This document shows, one piece after another, positions 8,329 to 19,070 of a DNA stretch of 64,000 nucleotides. The stretch's first letter is position 1. Every line of letters starts with the position of its first letter. Under the pieces are notes generated by a model. That model was given only the letters and a program-made list of their open reading frames with translations. It was not told the origin of the DNA and made no database searches. The DNA is from Bos javanicus (Eukaryota > Chordata > Mammalia > Artiodactyla > Bovidae), in contig NC_083868.1 in the NCBI RefSeq assembly GCF_032452875.1, forward strand, positions 120,602,312 through 120,666,311, given 5' to 3'. The position numbers were made by a program, and so were the translations under genes.

Positions 8329-10657
8329 GGTATGACATAAATCAAATCCCTTATGATTATTCAGTAGAAGTAAGAAATAGATTTAAGAGACTAGATCTGA
8401 TAGTCAGAGTGCCTGATGAACTATGGAATGAGGTTCATGACACTGTACAGGAGACAGGAATCAAGACCATTCCCAAGAAAAAGAAATGCAAAAAAGCAAA
8501 ATGGCTGTCTGAGGAGGCCTTATAAATAGCTGTGAAAAGAAGAGAAGCGAAAAGCAAAGGAGAAAAGGAAAGATATAAGCATTTGAATGCAGAGTTCCAA
8601 CGAGTAGCAAAGAGAGATAAGAAAGCCATCTTCAGTGATCAATGCAAAGAAATAGAGGAAAACAACAGAATGGGAAAGACTAGAGATCTCTTTAAGAAAA
8701 TTAGAGATACCAAGGGAACATTTCATGCAAAGATGGGCTCGATAAAGGACAGAAATGGTATGGACCTAACAGAAACAGAAGATATTAAGAAGAGGTGGCA
8801 AGAATACACAGAACTGTACAAAAAAGATCTTCATGACCCAGATAACCACAATGGTGTGACCACTCACCTAGAGCCAGATATCCTGGAATGTGAAGTCAAG
8901 TGGGTCTTAGGAAGCACCACTATGAACAAAGCTAGTGGAGGTGATGGAATTCCAGTTGAGCTATTTCAAATCCTAAAAGATGATGCTGTGAAAGTGCTGC
9001 ACTCAATATGTCAGCAAATTTGGAAATTTCCAATTCAGCAGTGGCCACACAGGACTGGAAAAGGTCAGTTTTCATTCCAATCCCAAAGAAAGGCAATGCC
9101 AAAGAATGCTCAAACTACTACACAATTGCACTCATCTCACACGCTAGTAAAGTAATGCACAAAATTCCCCAAGCCAGGCTTCAATACGTGAACCGTGAAC
9201 TTCCAGATGTTCAAGCTGGTTTTAGAAAAGGCAGAGGAACCAGAGATCAAATTGCCAACTTCTGCTGAATCATCAAAAAAGCAAGAGAGTTCCAGAAAAA
9301 CATCTATTTCTGCTTTATTGACTATGCCATAGCCTTTGACTGTGTGGATCACAATAAACTGTGGAAAATTCTTCAAGAGATGGGAATACCAGACCACCTG
9401 ACCTGCCTCTTGAGAACCCTGTATGCAGGTCAGGAAGCAACAGTTAGAACTGGACATGGAACAACAGACTAGTTCAAAATTGGGAAAGGAGTACGTCAAG
9501 GCTGTATATTGTCACCCTGCTTATTTAACTTATATGCAGAGTACATCATAAGAAACGCTGGGCTGGAAGAAGCACAAGCTGGAATCAAAATTGGCGGGAG
9601 AAATATCAATAACCTCAGATATGCAGATGACACCACCCTTATGGCAGAAAGTGAAGAAGAACTAAAAAACCTCTTGATGAAAGTGAAAGAGGAGAATGGA
9701 AAAGTTGGCTTAAAGCTCAACATTCAGAAAACAAAGGTCATGGCATCCATTCCCATCATTCCATGGCAAATAGATGGGGAAACAGTGGCTGACTTTAGTT
9801 TTGGGGGGCTCCAAAATTACTGCAGATGGTGACTGCAGCCATGAAATTAAAAGACACTTACTATTTGAAAGGAAAGTTATGACCAACCTGCTGCTGCTGC
9901 TAAGTCGCATCAGTCGTGTCCGACTCTGTGCGACCCCATAGACAGCAGCCTGCCGGGCTCCTCTGTCCCTGGGATTCTCCAGGCAAGAACACTGGAGTGG
10001 GTTGCCATTTCCTTCTGCAATGAATGAAAGTGAAAAGTGAAAGTGAAGTCACTCAGTATTGTCTGACTCTTAGCGATCCCATGGACTATAGCCTACCAGG
10101 CTCCTCCGTCCATGGGATTCTCCAGGCAAAAGTACTGGAGTGGGTTGCCATTGCCTTCTCCGATGACCAACCTAGATAACATATTAAAAAGCAGAGACAT
10201 TACTTTGCCAACAAAGGTCTGTCTAGCTATGGTTTTCCCAGTAGTCATGTATGGATGTGAGAGTTGGACTATAAAAAAAGCTGAGCACTGAAGAACTGTG
10301 GTATTGGAGAAGACTCTTGCGAGTCCCTTGGACTGCAAGGAGATCTAGACAGTCCATCCTAAAGGAGATCAGTCCTGAGTGTTCACTGGAAGGACTGATG
10401 TTGAAGAAGCTCCAATACTTCGGCCACCTGATGCAAAGAAGTGACTCATTTGAAAAGACCCTGATGCTGGGAAAGATTGAGGGAAGGAGGAGAAGGGGAT
10501 GACAGAGGATGTGATGGTTGGATGGCATCACTGTCTCAACAGAGATGAGTTTGGGTAGACTCCGAGAGTTGGTGATGGACAGGGAGGCCTGGCGTGCTGC
10601 AGTCCATGGGGTCACAAAGAGTTAGACATGACTGAGCGATTGAACTGAACTGAACTG
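8329..10657 (+). pseudogene. BovB reverse-transcriptase relic
   Basis: Broken open frames of the RTE-type BovB polyprotein: the linker and RT start at 8532-9155 (KRREAKSKGEKERYKHLNAE, then IPVELFQILKDDAVKVLHS), RT fingers at 9008-9268, and the palm at 9509-9832. The catalytic YADD motif is at 9620-9631. The C-terminal block follows the BOV-A2 insertion. BovB normally encodes an APE endonuclease plus RT; the endonuclease is missing here through 5' truncation, and frameshifts and stops (TAA at 8523-8525, a shift near 9030) make it inactive. It ends in the typical GAACTGAACTGAACTGAA tail. Confidence 0.93.
9890..10162 (-). mobile_element. BOV-A2 SINE inside BovB
   Basis: Minus-strand BOV-A2, two Bov-A units, tail CTGCTGCTGC. 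Perfect 11-bp TSD ATGACCAACCT at 9879-9889 and 10163-10173, which is BovB coding text, so the SINE entered after the chimaera formed. Confidence 0.96.
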
Positions 10658-10668
10658 AATTGACTTAT

Positions 10669-11456
10669 AATAATGGTTTGTCTTCCAATTGGTGGTACAT
10701 GAGGCTTAATAAAGTAATGTAATATCTGGAATATATACATAAGTATTTTATCCAACTTCTGAGCCCCAATTTTAAAAAGGAAACAATCCTCTACTCTTAC
10801 CCCATTCTTCTATTCCCTTTCCAAGGTATTGGTGTATGGTACAGGCCAGCGCCTAGCCTGCCAATGAGGGTAACACATTATGGAATAGCAGATCAATAAT
10901 ATAGAAGGAACAAGGAACCTGGGTCCCCAGGTAATTCCACAAAGCAAAGCCACTAACTTATTCTAGGCATCTTCTAGGTCCAGACTGTTATATAAGAGGG
11001 AAATAAGCTTGTATCATATTAAGTCTGTCATTTCTATCATATTAAGATAGTCTAAAAAATATAAAAATAAAATAAGATAGTCTATTTGTTATAGTAGCTT
11101 AACCCATACACCAGCTATTGCAATACATAGCAAGTTAAAAGCTGAAGTATATTACTATATATTAGACACTGTATTTATTGTGATTTATGTATCACAGAAA
11201 CCCTAATGGAAGTCACTATTATTATCTCCACTTGTAGAGGTAAAAAATGGACATTTGTAGAGGTTAGCTCACTGTCTAAAGTCATACATAAATGGAGGAA
11301 CTGAGATTTGCCACTCACAGATTGACTTCAGTTCTTTACTGTGATAGCATGTTCCCAGCAAAGGGCTATTCTCCCAGCCCCATGAAGCATCTCATACTAG
11401 TGCAAAGGTTTGATGTATTGCATTGATACTTTTATAACTCTTTAAAACTTGCATCC
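10669..11456. other. Unassigned DNA with one MIR
   Basis: No gene. Apart from the MIR at about 11205-11350, nothing was recognised. Contains short tandem text TCATATTAAG(A/T) near 11017-11046 and AT-rich runs. Confidence 0.4.
11205..11350 (-). mobile_element. MIR SINE
   Basis: Reverse MIR core: TATTATTATCTCCACTTGTAGAGG, then GAGGTTAGCTCACTGTCTAAAGTCATACA and GGAACTGAGATTTGCC, matching in order the antisense of the MIR 'AAGTTACTTAACCTCT...CAGTTTCCTCATCTGT' region. Confidence 0.75.
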
Positions 11457-11470
11457 AAATAATGTATAAA

Positions 11471-11852
11471 AGACACCAATACAGTACACTAACGCATATA
11501 TATGGAATTTAGAAAGATGGTAATGATAACCCTGTATGCGAGACAGCAAAAGAGACACAGGTATATAGAACAGTCTTTTGGACTCTGTGGGAGAGGGAGG
11601 CGGGGGGTGATTTGGGGGAATGGCATGGAAACATGTATAATATCACATAAGAAATGAATCGCCAGTCCAGGTTCAATACAGGATCCTTGGGGCTGGTGCA
11701 CTGGGATGATCCAGAGGGATGGTACGGGGAGGGAGGGGGAGGGGGCTTCGGGATGGGGAACACATGTATGTCTGTGGTGGATTCATGTTGATGTGTGGCA
11801 GAAACAATACAATATTGTAAAATTAAAATAAATAAATTTAAATTAAAAAAAT
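11471..11852 (+). mobile_element. Young-type L1 3' end, 5'-truncated
   Basis: Carries the last ORF2 codons and 3' UTR of bovid L1: CACCAATACAGTACACTAACGCATATATATGGAATTTAG through GGGGCTGGTGCACTGGGATGA, GGGGAGGGAGGGGGAGGG and an AATAAA-rich tail. Perfect 14-bp TSD AAATAATGTATAAA at 11457-11470 and 11853-11866. The same 3' UTR ends the L1 at 57463-59790. Confidence 0.95.
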
Positions 11853-12144
11853 AAATAATGTATAAATTATCATAACTTTGACCAAATATAATCATAATAT
11901 TGAATGTTTAATCTTAAGGAATAATTCAAAACATATACACAGATGCAATATTACCCATAACTGACAAAAACTGAAAAACAAATTGCATCCAAGAGTAGAA
12001 AAGGGGTTAAGGAAAATTAAGCAATACAAACTTATTGAAATGCTTTGAGGAAAATATAAATATAAACATTATACCAATCTTTCAACATTTATAGTATAAT
12101 GAATGCTATGTGGAAAAGACAGGCTACAAGAAAAAGGGAAAAAA

Positions 12145-12410
12145 TGTCTAACATTTATTACGCATCTACTATATTCTAGACACTAAATATTTTACACAAA
12201 TATTATTGTATTTAATCATTATCCCAGTGATAAATGGAGAAGATGATAACTCTTTCCCTTATCCTGTTTTCCAGGTGAAGGAGCTTAGGTTCAAAGAGTT
12301 AAAACTTTTGCTAAACATCATGTAGCTAGAAAGAAACAGAGAGGCAATTTTCATCCAAGTCCACATCTCACTAAAGTATTTGTTTCTATTATTCCACACC
12401 ACTCAAAAAG
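12145..12410 (-). mobile_element. MIR SINE
   Basis: Antisense MIR: TTATTACGCATCTACTATATTCTAGACACTAAATATTTTACA, TTAATCATTATCCCAGTGATAAATGGAGAAG, and GCTAAACATCATGTAGCTAGAAAG, in the order expected for a near-complete MIR. Confidence 0.75.
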
Positions 12411-12690
12411 GACTATACACTTTGATTATGACTATAGAAAAATATGATTAATAGGGGACAAAAAATTACAAAGACATGAAAGAAGTAAAAACAGTATGCT
12501 GAGATGATAGGGTTATTTTTCTGGTTTTGGGCATGTATTTTTCTTACCAGTGAAAAGTATGCCTTGTCCATAATTGCACACAATATATCCCCTTCACTTA
12601 AGTATGTGTTACTCTTGCTTATTGTGTAGCACACAATAGATTTGAGAATGGTTGTCGGGGGACATTTAAGACATGGTTCTTAACTTGGTG

Positions 12691-12899
12691 GTGGTGGTTT
12701 ATTCGCTAAGTTGTATCTGACTCTTGCGATCCCATGGACTCTAGCCTGTCAGGCTCCTCTGTCCATGGCATTCATCAGGCAAGAATACTGGGATTGGTTG
12801 CCATTTCCTTCTCCAGGGGATCTTCCAGACCCAGGAATCGAACCCAGGTCTCCTGCATTGCAGGCAGATGATTTATCAACTCAGCTATGAGGGAAGTCC
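12691..12899 (-). mobile_element. Bov-tA SINE
   Basis: Minus strand: TTCGCTAAGTTGTATCTGACTCTTGCGATCCCATGG, then the Bov-A body, then AATCGAACCCAGGTCTCCTGCATTGCAGGCAGATG and GAGGGAAGTCC as the reversed head. The tRNA-type part is well preserved. Confidence 0.93.
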
Positions 12900-13024
12900 A
12901 AACTTACCTTATCTTAACTTACCTCTAGAAAAAGACTCTATGTATGATAGGAAACTAATTTTAGAAGCCAACACTACATAGCTTTCCAGTAAAACCAGGC
13001 GACTCCCAGATTTACTCATGATCT

Positions 13025-14075
13025 TTCTCAAACTTGATTCTTTTCCAGTATTGCCTTCCTCAGTGGATAGCATCACCATCTAGCCAGTAACATAAACTGT
13101 CTATGACACTTGCCTTTCTCCCAGCATATCCTATTCCTCATCAGTTCCTCTCGGTATTACATCTTAAGATCCCCTAAATTCATTCACTTCTCTTTTGAAC
13201 AAAATGCCTCCATCTCCTCCACCCATAACCTAACTGGTCTAGCCCATCCACTCTTAAAATCTGTTCTTTATGGCAGCCAGAGTAATTTTTTAATTGCCAA
13301 TCTTATCATGGCATCCCATGTTTAAAATACCTATTAAGTATTCTCCACTGATCTCAAAATAATTCTGGGTCTACAAGGCCCCAAGAAATCTCTACCAACA
13401 GCTTAATCTCTCACTTCCTTTTAGCAGTCCAGCCACTTGGAGTTTATATTACAGCCAATTATACCATGTGCTTAGTCACTCAGTCGTGTCCAACCCCATG
13501 GACTGTAGCCCTCCAGGCTCCTCTGTCTGGTGATTCTCCAGGCAAGAATACTAGAGTGGATTGCCATGCCCTCCTCCAGGAGATCTTCCCAACCTGGGCA
13601 TCAAAACCAGGTCTCTCGCATTGTAGGTGGATTCTTTACTGTCTGAGCCACCAGGGAAGCCTAATTGTGTCATGCTCCTTTGACACAAAGGAGCCACAAA
13701 GTCTTTGGCAGATGATGTTCCTTCAACTGAATGTGTGTTTCAGTAATGTCCCTTTTTCAACCCTTCCCTTATCTTAACATCTATTCATTCTTTACATTTC
13801 ACTACAAGTGTCATAAGGAACCCATTCTTGATCCTACTTAAAGTTAGGTCTTCTTATCTTTCACTCTTTTAGGGTAATATGCAATTCCTTCTAGCACTTA
13901 AATAATAATTTTATATTTATTCATGAGAGTTTCTAACTCTCCCAGGAAATTGTAGGCCCCAGAAAGGTAAGGATCTTATCTGTTTTTGTCATGTTATACA
14001 TCTAGAACCTAGCCCAGAACCTGACAAATGGCAGACATTCAATAAATACTTCCATCCAATGGTTAAACAACTTGT
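13025..14075 (+). mobile_element. L2 LINE 3' region, interrupted by a Bov-tA
   Basis: Text runs in L2 3' order: GGCAGCCAGAGTAATTTTTTAATTGCC, ATCATGGCATCCCATGTTTAAAATACC, TTCTGGGTCTACAAGGCCCC, later AAATTGTAGGCCCCAGAAAGGTAAGGATCTTATCTG and CTAGCCCAGAACCTGACAAATGGCAGACATTCAATAAATA, the L2 terminus. No intact coding region. The SINE at 13465-13662 divides it. Confidence 0.7.
13465..13662 (-). mobile_element. Bov-tA SINE
   Basis: Minus-strand element: TGTGCTTAGTCACTCAGTCGTGTCCAACCCCATGG through GTAGGTGGATTCTTTACTGTCTGAGCCACCAGGGAAGCC. Flanks AATTATACCATG and AATTGTGTCATG (to about 13674) look like a degenerate TSD. Inserted in the L2. Confidence 0.93.
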
Positions 14076-15974
14076 ATAAAGAGTGGCACTGATGATGACC
14101 TAATAACCATAGCAAAGTGTGAAATCTCTTTGTTCTCTACTTCTTTATGTCCAAACACACAAGGTCAAGGTACTTTCTGCATCAAAACTGACAGTGACAT
14201 TTGCTTTTCCATCCATTCATTCCCTTTCTGATGTTTTCTTCTCCCCAGTGGTATTTTCTGCTCTCTATACACCCAGTGCCTTCTTTTACTTCTAACCCTC
14301 ACAATATTTTTATTTAGTTAGTTAACAAATAAAGTAAGGCCTGGCTATATTCAAAGCATTGTGCTACATACAGAGTATAAAGGAATGAATAATAGTAATT
14401 CTCACTAAGAAATAAAAATGGCATAATAGTTGGCAGTAACTACCGTATGCATATCACATGCCAGTCACCATTCTTGATGATATACACATAAGGCTGAGAT
14501 AAGATGTGAAGTACAGCACACACCCATGAGCAAGCAGGAACTTAAAGGCCAAGCCCTCAGCAACCAGCCTATCTTGACCTTCTCATTTCCCCTATTCCCT
14601 ACTGGTAACTTTATTTGAGGGTGACCCAATGCAGACAAAGAGACAATATAACAGGAATGTATTAAAAGCCATTTGTAGTTCTGGCCAGACTCCCTGCCTG
14701 CCAGGACATGTGCTCAGAAGGAAATGGCAAAGGAATCAATCAGAAAGCACATTTCAGGCATCAGTTTAAGGCGTCAGTCATTTGTTTAAGTTAGATAAGT
14801 TTAAGGCAGTCTTCAAATTGTGATTTTGAGAACTACAGATTGTCATACAGTCTGTTAGTCTCCTCCTTTTAACTAACACTGGTGTAAGAATAAAACAAGT
14901 ATTGGAATAACTCAGAATTAGAAAGTTCCTGCATCTAGTATCATGGATCAGATAGCCAAATCATGACTCTGTGGAGCCTCGATCATCAAGCTAACCTGGG
15001 ACTGAGAAGCAGAAGGAAAACTAAGGTCACCAGGGAGAAGCATCTCCTTCTAGAACCACAGAGTATCCCCAATAGTTATTACAACACTGCATGGTGGGAG
15101 GGGGGACTGTAATAATATTCATGATAGGTGAGAAAACTAAGACTTACAGATCATCCTACAAATAAATGAGAGATAATTCTTTCTTCTGTCTTTAAAGCTC
15201 AAATCTTTTCCACTATACTATGTAGTTGCATAGTAGGAAGCAATAAGGATATTTACGAACAGTAAGGAACATAAAATCGGTAGATCCAGGCTATAGATTT
15301 TAGGGGACAGGAAGAGTCCTTCTGATAGGCCCCTGGGGAAGATAGCTTGGAGCACTGTATAAAGGATGTTCTTGGGCAAAGGTGCCAGTTGCAAAAACAA
15401 TAAATTACACAGTTAAACTGAAATAGTTGCTGTGTGCAGGGGAGAGGTGCTGAAAAGTTACATGGGAACTGAAATGTAAAAGATTCCAGGAGCTAAAATC
15501 AGACTTATCATTGGGACCCTATGATTTCTCTCCTTAAGTTCAGACAGGACATAGCTAATTAATCGGCTAAAGACTTGTATTTAGAATTTGCCATTACAAT
15601 ACATCATTTGCTGGGCTCCTTGTATCCTGAATGTTGAATATTTCATCTTTTGACTCTAACTCCTTTTCTAAATGTAGATCAATCAATTTTCCCATTATAA
15701 TTTTAAATTAATTACACTATAACATAAGTTGTGAGCAAATAACACTGTAACAAAAGTTGTGAACAACTTTCAGTCTTCGGTGACAAGGCAGTCAGTGGAA
15801 ATACGTCAAAGGTACAGAAACAACTGAGATAGAGTGGTGGAAATTTGGCAAGCTAGATAATACACTTCCCATATAAGGGATTCAAACTAAAACTTGGCAT
15901 AAACTTGTATTTATCTAGAAGTTTGTGCTACAAATTACCTGGATGCAACATCTGTGTTTATATATAAATACAGT
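14076..15974. other. 1.9 kb unassigned DNA
   Basis: No gene or confident repeat. MIR/L2-like words occur (GCATATCACATGCCAGTCACCATTCTTGATG near 14446-14480) but are too weak to call. A short direct repeat AACA(T/A)AAGTTGTGA(G/A)CAA occurs twice at 15721-15766. Frames in this area show no familiar motif. Confidence 0.4.
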
Positions 15975-16190
15975 GTTTGCTAACATTACTAAGGATACAT
16001 TATGCACTGTTTTGGCTGCTTTACATCTATTATTTAATTTAAACCTCTCAACCACCCCTTGGATTGGGAAAATTAGAAGCATCCTCATTTCACAGACAAG
16101 AAAAGTGAATTCAGAGAGGTTCAATACCTTACCCAAGGTCACCTAGAGTCAAAATCTGAACTGAGACTCTCTGGCTCCAGCACATATGGA
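15975..16190 (-). mobile_element. MIR SINE
   Basis: Good antisense MIR: TTTACATCTATTATTTAATTTAAACCTC, CTCATTTCACAGACAAGAAAAGTGAATTCAGAGAGGTTCAATACCTTACCCAAGGTCACCTAGAGTC, ACTCTCTGGCTCCAG. One of the best-preserved ancient repeats here. Confidence 0.85.
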
Positions 16191-16224
16191 CTCAAGTTCC
16201 ACAGTAGAAGTCTGGACTTCAGAG

Positions 16225-16447
16225 TGTGTGTGTGTGTGCTAAGTCGCTTAGTTGTGTCCGACCCATTGTGGCCCTATGGACCATACTCCCCCAGGCTCCT
16301 CTGTCTAAGGGATTCTCCAGGCAATAATACTGGAGTGGGTTGCCAGGCCCTCCTCCATGGGATCTTCCTGACCTGAGAATGAAACTTCATGCCCCCTTAT
16401 TTCTCCCACTTGGTGGGTTCTTTACCACTAGTGCCACCTGGGAAGCC
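16225..16447 (-). mobile_element. Bov-tA SINE with (TG)n tail
   Basis: Minus-strand Bov-tA preceded by a (TG)7 run, i.e. the 3' tail, at 16225-16238. TSD CTGGACTTCAGAG (16212-16224) against CTGGACCTCAGAG (16448-16460), 12 of 13 matching. The head ends ...GTGCCACCTGGGAAGCC. Confidence 0.94.
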
Positions 16448-16460
16448 CTGGACCTCAGAG

Positions 16461-16827
16461 AGTGCTTTCAAAGTGGATGACTGTTCATAACCATAAAAGA
16501 ATTAGGAGCAAATGTTGGTGAAACCTGTATCTCAGCCAATTTGACCATAAAAGACTACAAGCAGTTAAACACATTTATTGGGTTCCTAGTATGCTCAAAG
16601 TACTGGACATCACCCATGTAGGCTTCCTAACCAAAGCCAGAAAAACACACTTGTGTGTTTGCAACCTAACCATCCAGTGCTATTTCATGACTAAATCTAC
16701 TGGATATCACTCAACATTATTCAGGCACAAGCAAAAAGAAGCATCTAACTGAATCAAATTACCAGTCAACAAAACATAGAAATTCCATCTAAGAGTTATT
16801 GGTGTAAGACAGACATTTGGTTGTTAG
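16461..16827. other. Unassigned DNA
   Basis: No gene or confident repeat recognised. Confidence 0.4.
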
Positions 16828-17091
16828 CGATGGCACCCCACTCCAGTACTCTTGCCTGGAAAACCCCATGGACAAAGGGGCCTGGTGGGCTGCAGTCCAT
16901 GGGGTCGCTGAGGGTTGGACATGACTGAGCGACTTCACTTTCACTTTTCACTTTCATGCATTGGAGAAGGAAATGGCAACCCACTCCAGTGTTCTTGCCT
17001 GGAGAATCCCAGGGACGGGGGAGCCTGGTGGGCTGCCATCTATGGGGTCACACAGAGTCGGACACGACTGAAGCGACTTAGCAGCAGCAGG
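16828..17091 (+). mobile_element. BOV-A2 SINE
   Basis: Plus strand: GATGGCACCCCACTCCAGTACTC through the second unit GGAGAAGGAAATGGCAACCCACTCCAGTG and ending GACACGACTGAAGCGACTTAGCAGCAGCAG. No clean TSD was found by eye. A Bov-tA follows almost immediately. Confidence 0.95.
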
Positions 17092-17099
17092 ACATAAGA

Positions 17100-17326
17100 G
17101 GGGCTTGCCAGGTGGCACTAATGATAAAGAATCCACAAGCCAATGCAGAAGACTTAAGAAATGCAGGTTTGATCCCTGGGTCAGGAAGAATACCCAGGAG
17201 GAGGGAATGGCAACCCACTTCAATGTTCTTGCCTGGAGAATCCTATGGACAGAGGAGTATGGCAGGCTACAGTCTATAGGGTTGCAAAGATTTAAACATG
17301 ACTGAAGAGATTTAACACACACATGG
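17100..17326 (+). mobile_element. Bov-tA SINE (diverged)
   Basis: GGGGCTTGCCAGGTGGCACTAATGATAAAG head, B-box region GGTTTGATCCCTGGGTCAGG, body to ACATGACTGAAGAGATTTAAC. Possible TSD ACATAAGAG (17091-17099) against AAATAAGAG (17327-17335). Confidence 0.9.
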
Positions 17327-17335
17327 GAAATAAGA

Positions 17336-17748
17336 GAGAAGTCTGAGTCATGATTTTTGTCAACACATTGCCTAATAAAAATGGCCACCGCCCTGGCCCT
17401 TGTTACCCAAATTAGTCTAGACTCCAGAGAATTGTTTCTCAAAGCCATTTGTTTCACCATCACTAGGAGTAATTGTTGAAAACCCAGACTTATATATAAC
17501 CCTGCAATGTCAGAAAAATTTTCAATGGAACTCAGGGACCTGAACATTTAATAAGCCCTCAGTATTTCATAGTCTCAAAAGTTTGAGACCTACCAGTGAG
17601 ACAAAGGATAAGAAAGAAACTTTAATCACTTTTAGGAAATGTTGAGGTCTGTAAAAGAGCTAGTCATACTCTCCAAAGATAAATTCATGCTCTCTAAAAT
17701 TAGAAACTGTAGGTTCATGTGTGCTCTGGATGTAGATCACCATATTTT
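17336..17748. other. Unassigned DNA
   Basis: No gene or repeat recognised; the end of the stretch is the TSD of the next L1. Confidence 0.4.
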
Positions 17749-17955
17749 TTTCTAGCTTTTTAAAAAATTAATTTATTTATTTTAATTGGAGGCTGATTAC
17801 TTTACAACATTGTGGTGATTCTTGCCATACATTGACATGAATCAGCCATGGGTGCACATGTGCTCCCCATCCAGAACCTCCTCCCACCTCCCTCCCCATC
17901 CCATCCCTCAGGGTGGTCCCAGTGCACCAGCTTTGAGCGCCCTGCTTCATACATC
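17749..17955 (-). mobile_element. L1 3' UTR, 5'-truncated
   Basis: Minus-strand bovid L1 tail: TTTAATTGGAGGCTGATTACTTTACAACATTGTGGTG...CATTGACATGAATCAGCCATGGG...GGTGGTCCCAGTGCACCAGC. Perfect 15-bp TSD AGATCACCATATTTT at 17734-17748 and 17956-17970. Confidence 0.95.
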
Positions 17956-17970
17956 AGATCACCATATTTT

Positions 17971-18456
17971 AAAATACAAAAATATCACTGTTGTTTGAAA
18001 AAGTATAACATTGAGTAATTTAACTCTCTAGGATTTTACATTCAAATTCAAATTTCTGGAGAAATGTGTCAAAACTCCATTCCTCTGCAACTAACAGCAA
18101 CAAAGCCAAAGTGTCTTAGACAAATAATTACTTTTGCTTGTGTAACAATAAGTCCAAAGACAAGCATCTGCAGGCAATGGTCCAGAGCTTCAACTATGCC
18201 ATAAGGAAACTCCCTGTCTTTCTGTTCTTCCATTCTTAACACACACCCCTGTTGCCTCATGGTCACAAAATGGCAGCTTTTGCTCCAGCAAAGCACTTTA
18301 GTCGGTAAAAAGAAGGAAAGAGAGAAGGGTAACGCCAGTTGTATAGGTCTGAACATCCTCCCAGCAGATATGAACTTTCACTTATCTGAGTTTTATTACA
18401 AGGTCACAGCATCAGAAGCTGAAAATGACAAACAAAATGGCCATGATTGGTCTAGA
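17971..18456. other. Unassigned DNA
   Basis: No recognised gene. Two overlapping opposite-strand frames of about 100 codons (18069-18356 minus, 18259-18588 plus) have no familiar motif, and the plus one runs into a DNA transposon, so both are probably chance. Confidence 0.35.
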
Positions 18457-18457
18457 C

Positions 18458-18681
18458 CAGGAGTCAGCAAACTACATCCCACTCTCATGGGCCAAATGCT
18501 GCCTGCTGTCTATTTTTATAAATCAAGCTTTATTGAAACAACCAGACACATCATTTTTTATATTATAAGCACTTTCACACTACAATAACAAAGCTGAGTA
18601 GTAATTATATGACAAATCTTCTGGCCCACAAAGCCTAAAATATTTACTATTTGATCCTTTATAGTAAGTTTCTGGGTCCTG
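18458..18681. mobile_element. hAT-Charlie-type non-autonomous DNA transposon
   Basis: CAGGAGTCAGCAAACTAC...GGGCCAAATGCTGCCTGC...ATCAAGCTTTATTGAAACAACCAGACAC...TGGCCCACAAAGCCTAAAATATTTACTATTTGATCC...AGTTTCTGGGTCCTG is a familiar mammal-wide family with CAGGGGTC-type inverted ends. Full length, no transposase. Exact subfamily not assigned. Confidence 0.8.
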
Positions 18682-18840
18682 GATTTATACTATAACAATT
18701 CATTACATGCATCTGAGAACATCACTGTATTAGGGTTCTGCTGGCAGATATAAATATTGGGCAGGCAATCCTAGTATTTGCCACACTATGCATTCTCTAA
18801 TAACATTCTTGTTTATTTGCCCCATCTGCAAAAACCAGGT

Positions 18841-19059
18841 GTGTGCATGCTCAGTCATTAAGTTATGTCCAACACGTCACGACCCCATGGACTGTAGCCG
18901 CCAGGCTCCTCTGTCCATGGGATTTCTCAAGCAGAATACTGGAGTGGGTTGCCATTCCCTTCTCAAACCTGAGATTTGATCTCAAATCTCAGGGATCAAA
19001 CCTGAGTCTTCTACATTGGCAGGCAGGTTCTTTACCACTGAGCCACTAGGAAAACCTGT
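18841..19059 (-). mobile_element. Bov-tA SINE with an internal inverted duplication
   Basis: Minus-strand Bov-tA (TGCATGCTCAGTCATTAAGTTATGTCC ... GAGCCACTAGGAAAACC). TSD AAAAACCAGGT (18830-18840) against AAAAAACAGGT (19060-19070). The usual CAGGGGATCTTCCCAA segment is replaced by a perfect 10-bp inverted repeat, CCTGAGATTT (18968-18977) and AAATCTCAGG (18984-18993). Confidence 0.92.
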
Positions 19060-19070
19060 AAAAAACAGGT

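Larger units (their letters stand above)
8256..10657 (+). mobile_element. Chimaeric retrocopy: tRNA-type SINE head fused to BovB
   Basis: One insertion unit made of a Bov-tA head (8256-8328) joined directly to a 5'-truncated BovB (8329-10657, containing a later BOV-A2). A perfect 11-bp TSD AATTGACTTAT lies just before the SINE head (8245-8255) and just after the BovB tail (10658-10668). This shows that head and body integrated together. The junction reads TTGGGAAG|GTATGACATAAATC with at most AG in common. The likely origin is reverse-transcriptase template switching from BovB RNA to SINE RNA during target-primed synthesis. Confidence 0.9.

Noticed and set aside
16954..17547. 197-codon minus-strand open frame
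   Set aside because: Its first two thirds are antisense BOV-A2 and Bov-tA; the remainder has no familiar motif.
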